This document shows, one piece after another, positions 6,349-8,110 of a DNA stretch of 8,110 nucleotides. The notes under the pieces were generated by a model, which made no database searches, was not told the DNA's origin, and was given only the letters and a program-made list of their open reading frames with translations. Position 1 is the stretch's first letter; every line of letters starts with the position of its first letter. The stretch lies in assembly GCA_031285465.1 (NCBI GenBank), contig JAITWD010000064.1, positions 1 to 8,110 of the forward strand, given 5' to 3'. The position numbers and the translations under genes were made by a program. This stretch comes from Lachnospiraceae bacterium. GTDB lineage: Bacteria; Bacillota; Clostridia; Lachnospirales; Lachnospiraceae.

Positions 6349-7948
6349 AGCCTACCCTAATAAGGTACTGCTGCTTTTTAAGATTCAGATGATCGACCAG
6401 TACCGTTTGAATAATTTCCGTAAAGGCAGTCACGGACGAACCGAAAGAGCTTCGGTATTTTTAATAAGCATGATCGTCCTGGCAGTGATCCTTACTGGTT
6501 ATAGCTTTTCCATGGCTTATGGGTTAGGATTTCTGGGCATGATCGATTTAATCCCGACCTATGCGATTACCGCCGCCGGAATTGCCTCTTTATTTTTTAC
6601 CCTGCTTAAGACCAACGGGCTACTCTTTGGCTACCGGGATTATGATCTGTTGATGTCCCTGCCCGCGGCAACCAGTACGGTTATTTCATCACGCTTTTTG
6701 GTTATGTATTGCTCCAATATGGTTTTTACTGCAGCTGTAATGATACCGATGGGCGCAGGATATGCCTTATGGACTAAGCCTGGGATGGCTTTTTACCTGC
6801 TTTGGCTGCTTGGCACATTAGTCGCTCCACTTATCCCGACAACCATAGGTGCGATCCTGGGTGCTTTCGTGATGGCCTTCTCCTCCCGCTTTAAATATGC
6901 CCGGATGCTCTCCACCCTTCTAACCGTACTGCTCCTGGTCGGATCGTTGATCCTGTCCTTTGCATTGGGGATGTCCGGCGAACAGCTTAATTCTTCCGTT
7001 GATATTTCTCTGCTCAGCCAGAGCCTATATCACCATTTACAAAGATTTTACCCACCAGCAGTACTGTTTAGCGACGGTTTTGGCAACGGGGGACATTGGT
7101 CCTCATTGGTTCTATTTGCTGGACTTTCGGGATTGATCTATTTAGTATTTGTCGTAGCACTTGCCTGGCGATATAAGGCCATCAACTCAGGGGTCAGCGG
7201 ACATGTCCGACGGACCAGTTATCACCTGACCAGACTGTCTGCCGCCTCACCTTTAAAAGCCTTATATCGTAAGGAGCTGAAACGTTTTCTGTCCAGTACA
7301 ATCTATTTGACCAATGCCGGAACGGGTGCGATCATGGCACTGTTGTTTATTATCGCCCTCACTGTAATGGGACCGGAGCAACTGGAAGCGACCATGGGAA
7401 TGCCGGGATTTACCGGAATTATGCAGCATATTTTGCCCTTTGTCCTGGCGGCTATGCTGGCCATGGCTTGCCCGAGTTCATCATCGTTATCACTGGAGGG
7501 CCGACAATTGTGGATCGTGCAATCGGTGCCGGCACCAGTAAAGACCATTTTTGACAGCAAAATATTAGTCAACCTAACCTTAACGATACCGATAGCTGTG
7601 GTCGGTGGGATCGTTCTGACGATCCGGTTGCAACCGGGATTTTGGGACGGACTGCTTTTATTTGTGGTACCACTCATTTGTGCTGGATTTTCGGCGATAT
7701 GGGGGATGTATATAAACATCAAACTGCCACGATATGATTGGGAAAACGAAATAACGGTGGTTAAGCAAAGTGCCGCCTCTTTAGTCGGGATGCTGGGGGG
7801 CAGTGCGATCGTCCTGGTCGCAATGGGGGTGACTTTTTTACCCCTTGGTATCGACCGGCGAATATTGGCGCTAATTGTCTCAATACTGATCAGCATCGGA
7901 GCGATCGGACTATATCGGGAGATAATTAAAACTAAGCGAATTGGATAA
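6338..7948 (+). CDS. ABC transporter permease, large ABC-2 type with two fused halves
   Basis: Integral membrane partner of the preceding ATPase. The 536 residues hold about twelve hydrophobic segments, near 39-61, 70-92, 115-140, 148-180, 188-211, 255-276, 325-344, 362-380, 408-428, 437-458, 478-500 and 507-526. The two halves share a motif: 'LLMSLPA...TVISSRFLV' (104-122) and 'WIVQSVPA...TIFDSKILV' (392-411). Each half also starts with a basic amphipathic stretch ('LLLFKIQMIDQYR' and 'LYRKELKRFLSS'). This fits a fusion of two half-permeases, so one copy could pair with two ATPase subunits. It resembles the 'putative ABC exporter' group (ABC_tran_2-like, probable). There is no signal peptide and no large extracellular domain. 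Cargo unknown. It overlaps the ATPase by 11 bp and completes the operon; no clear terminator follows directly. Confidence 0.9.
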   Translation: MSNEAYPNKVLLLFKIQMIDQYRLNNFRKGSHGRTERASVFLISMIVLAVILTGYSFSMAYGLGFLGMIDLIPTYAITAAGIASLFFTLLKTNGLLFGYRDYDLLMSLPAATSTVISSRFLVMYCSNMVFTAAVMIPMGAGYALWTKPGMAFYLLWLLGTLVAPLIPTTIGAILGAFVMAFSSRFKYARMLSTLLTVLLLVGSLILSFALGMSGEQLNSSVDISLLSQSLYHHLQRFYPPAVLFSDGFGNGGHWSSLVLFAGLSGLIYLVFVVALAWRYKAINSGVSGHVRRTSYHLTRLSAASPLKALYRKELKRFLSSTIYLTNAGTGAIMALLFIIALTVMGPEQLEATMGMPGFTGIMQHILPFVLAAMLAMACPSSSSLSLEGRQLWIVQSVPAPVKTIFDSKILVNLTLTIPIAVVGGIVLTIRLQPGFWDGLLLFVVPLICAGFSAIWGMYINIKLPRYDWENEITVVKQSAASLVGMLGGSAIVLVAMGVTFLPLGIDRRILALIVSILISIGAIGLYREIIKTKRIG

Positions 7949-7982
7949 CGCGAAGGTAACTGATCCGCATTCTGCGCTTCCT

Positions 7983-8017
7983 AGGGTGTGTCTGAAAACT
8001 GCTTGTACTGGTCTGTG
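7983..8017 (+). repeat. Possible left flank of a dispersed or mobile repeat
   Basis: AGGGTGTGTCTGAAAACTGC (7983-8002) is intergenic and resembles terminal sequences of some insertion elements (weak recollection, not verified). It is also an imperfect direct repeat of GTGGTCTGAAAGTGC (8030-8043) in the adjoining hairpin, which suggests one composite element. The other end would lie outside the window. Confidence 0.3.
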
Positions 8018-8110
8018 CGTTTCACTTAGTGGTCTGAAAGTGCCAAAATCAGGAGGCGTAGCGGGGCTACGTTGACTGATTTTGGCGCTTTCAGACCGCT
8101 AAGTGGGGCG
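8018..8110 (+). repeat. Very long imperfect palindrome (hairpin) running to the window edge
   Basis: The left arm 8018-8052 pairs with the right arm 8076-8110 over 35 positions. All five mismatches are T opposite G (8020/8108, 8021/8107, 8022/8106, 8030/8098, 8041/8087), which are wobble pairs in plus-strand RNA. Inside are a 4x4 internal loop (8053-8056 against 8072-8075; two possible G-U pairs and a possible tandem G-A) and a terminal stem CGTAGC-GGG-GCTACG (8057-8071). There is no T-run within view, so a simple intrinsic terminator is not shown. The pairing may continue beyond 8110. Could be a REP/MITE-like repeat, a 3' end stabiliser of the exporter mRNA, or an RNA element in its own right. 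Confidence 0.85.

Noticed and set aside
7303..7896. 197-codon minus-strand frame inside the permease gene
   Set aside because: Antisense shadow of a membrane protein gene with strong coding evidence on the plus strand; no ribosome site or family features.
7934..7979. Terminator hairpin overlapping the permease stop (AAGCG...CGCTT)
   Set aside because: The stem is broken by several bulges and is followed by CCTAGGG rather than a T-run.
8057..8075. Resemblance of the GTAGCGGGGCTAC segment to the receptor stem of the cyclic-di-GMP (GEMM) riboswitch
   Set aside because: The other conserved GEMM blocks (the AGGGCAAACC-like and ACGCAAAGCCUCCGGCCUAA-like parts) are absent, and no gene follows in view; the match is confined to a simple hairpin.

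Overview
The window looks like a chromosomal segment of a motile or surface-sensing bacterium, probably a Firmicute of the Clostridia type. The basis is moderate GC, purine-rich Shine-Dalgarno sites (GGAGG, AGGAAGG), AT-rich intergenic DNA, and an Ecs/Ytr-like two-gene ABC exporter of a kind common in Firmicutes. This taxonomic call is an inference; no rRNA or marker gene is present.

Region 1 (1-4158, minus strand) is a chemosensory operon transcribed leftwards: cheA, then cheW, then a membrane chemoreceptor (MCP) gene cut by the left edge. An extended -10 promoter lies just upstream of cheA. cheW and the MCP gene abut as TAA-ATG and are probably translationally coupled. CheA carries two tandem CheW-like (P5) domains and no recognisable standard CheY-binding P2 domain. 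No cheY, cheB, cheR or cheD is visible; they may lie beyond the left edge.

Region 2 (4159-5334) is an AT-rich divergent intergenic stretch followed, on the plus strand, by a small response regulator. It has a degenerate N-terminal receiver and an intact C-terminal receiver, and no output domain. By position it is a candidate phosphorylation partner of CheA.

Region 3 (5335-5631) is a non-coding spacer. It holds two tandem copies of a ~76-bp unit, each able to form two hairpins, then a terminator-like hairpin, then a near-consensus promoter with a 19-bp palindrome over its -10 element.

Region 4 (5632-7948, plus strand) is a two-gene ABC exporter operon: an ATPase and a 536-residue permease that looks like two fused half-permeases, overlapping by 11 bp. 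The palindrome suggests control by a dimeric repressor encoded elsewhere.

Region 5 (7949-8110) follows the exporter and ends in a very long hairpin that runs to the window edge. Every mismatch between its main arms is a G-U wobble when read as plus-strand RNA. This and the tandem double-hairpin units are the least conventional signals here.
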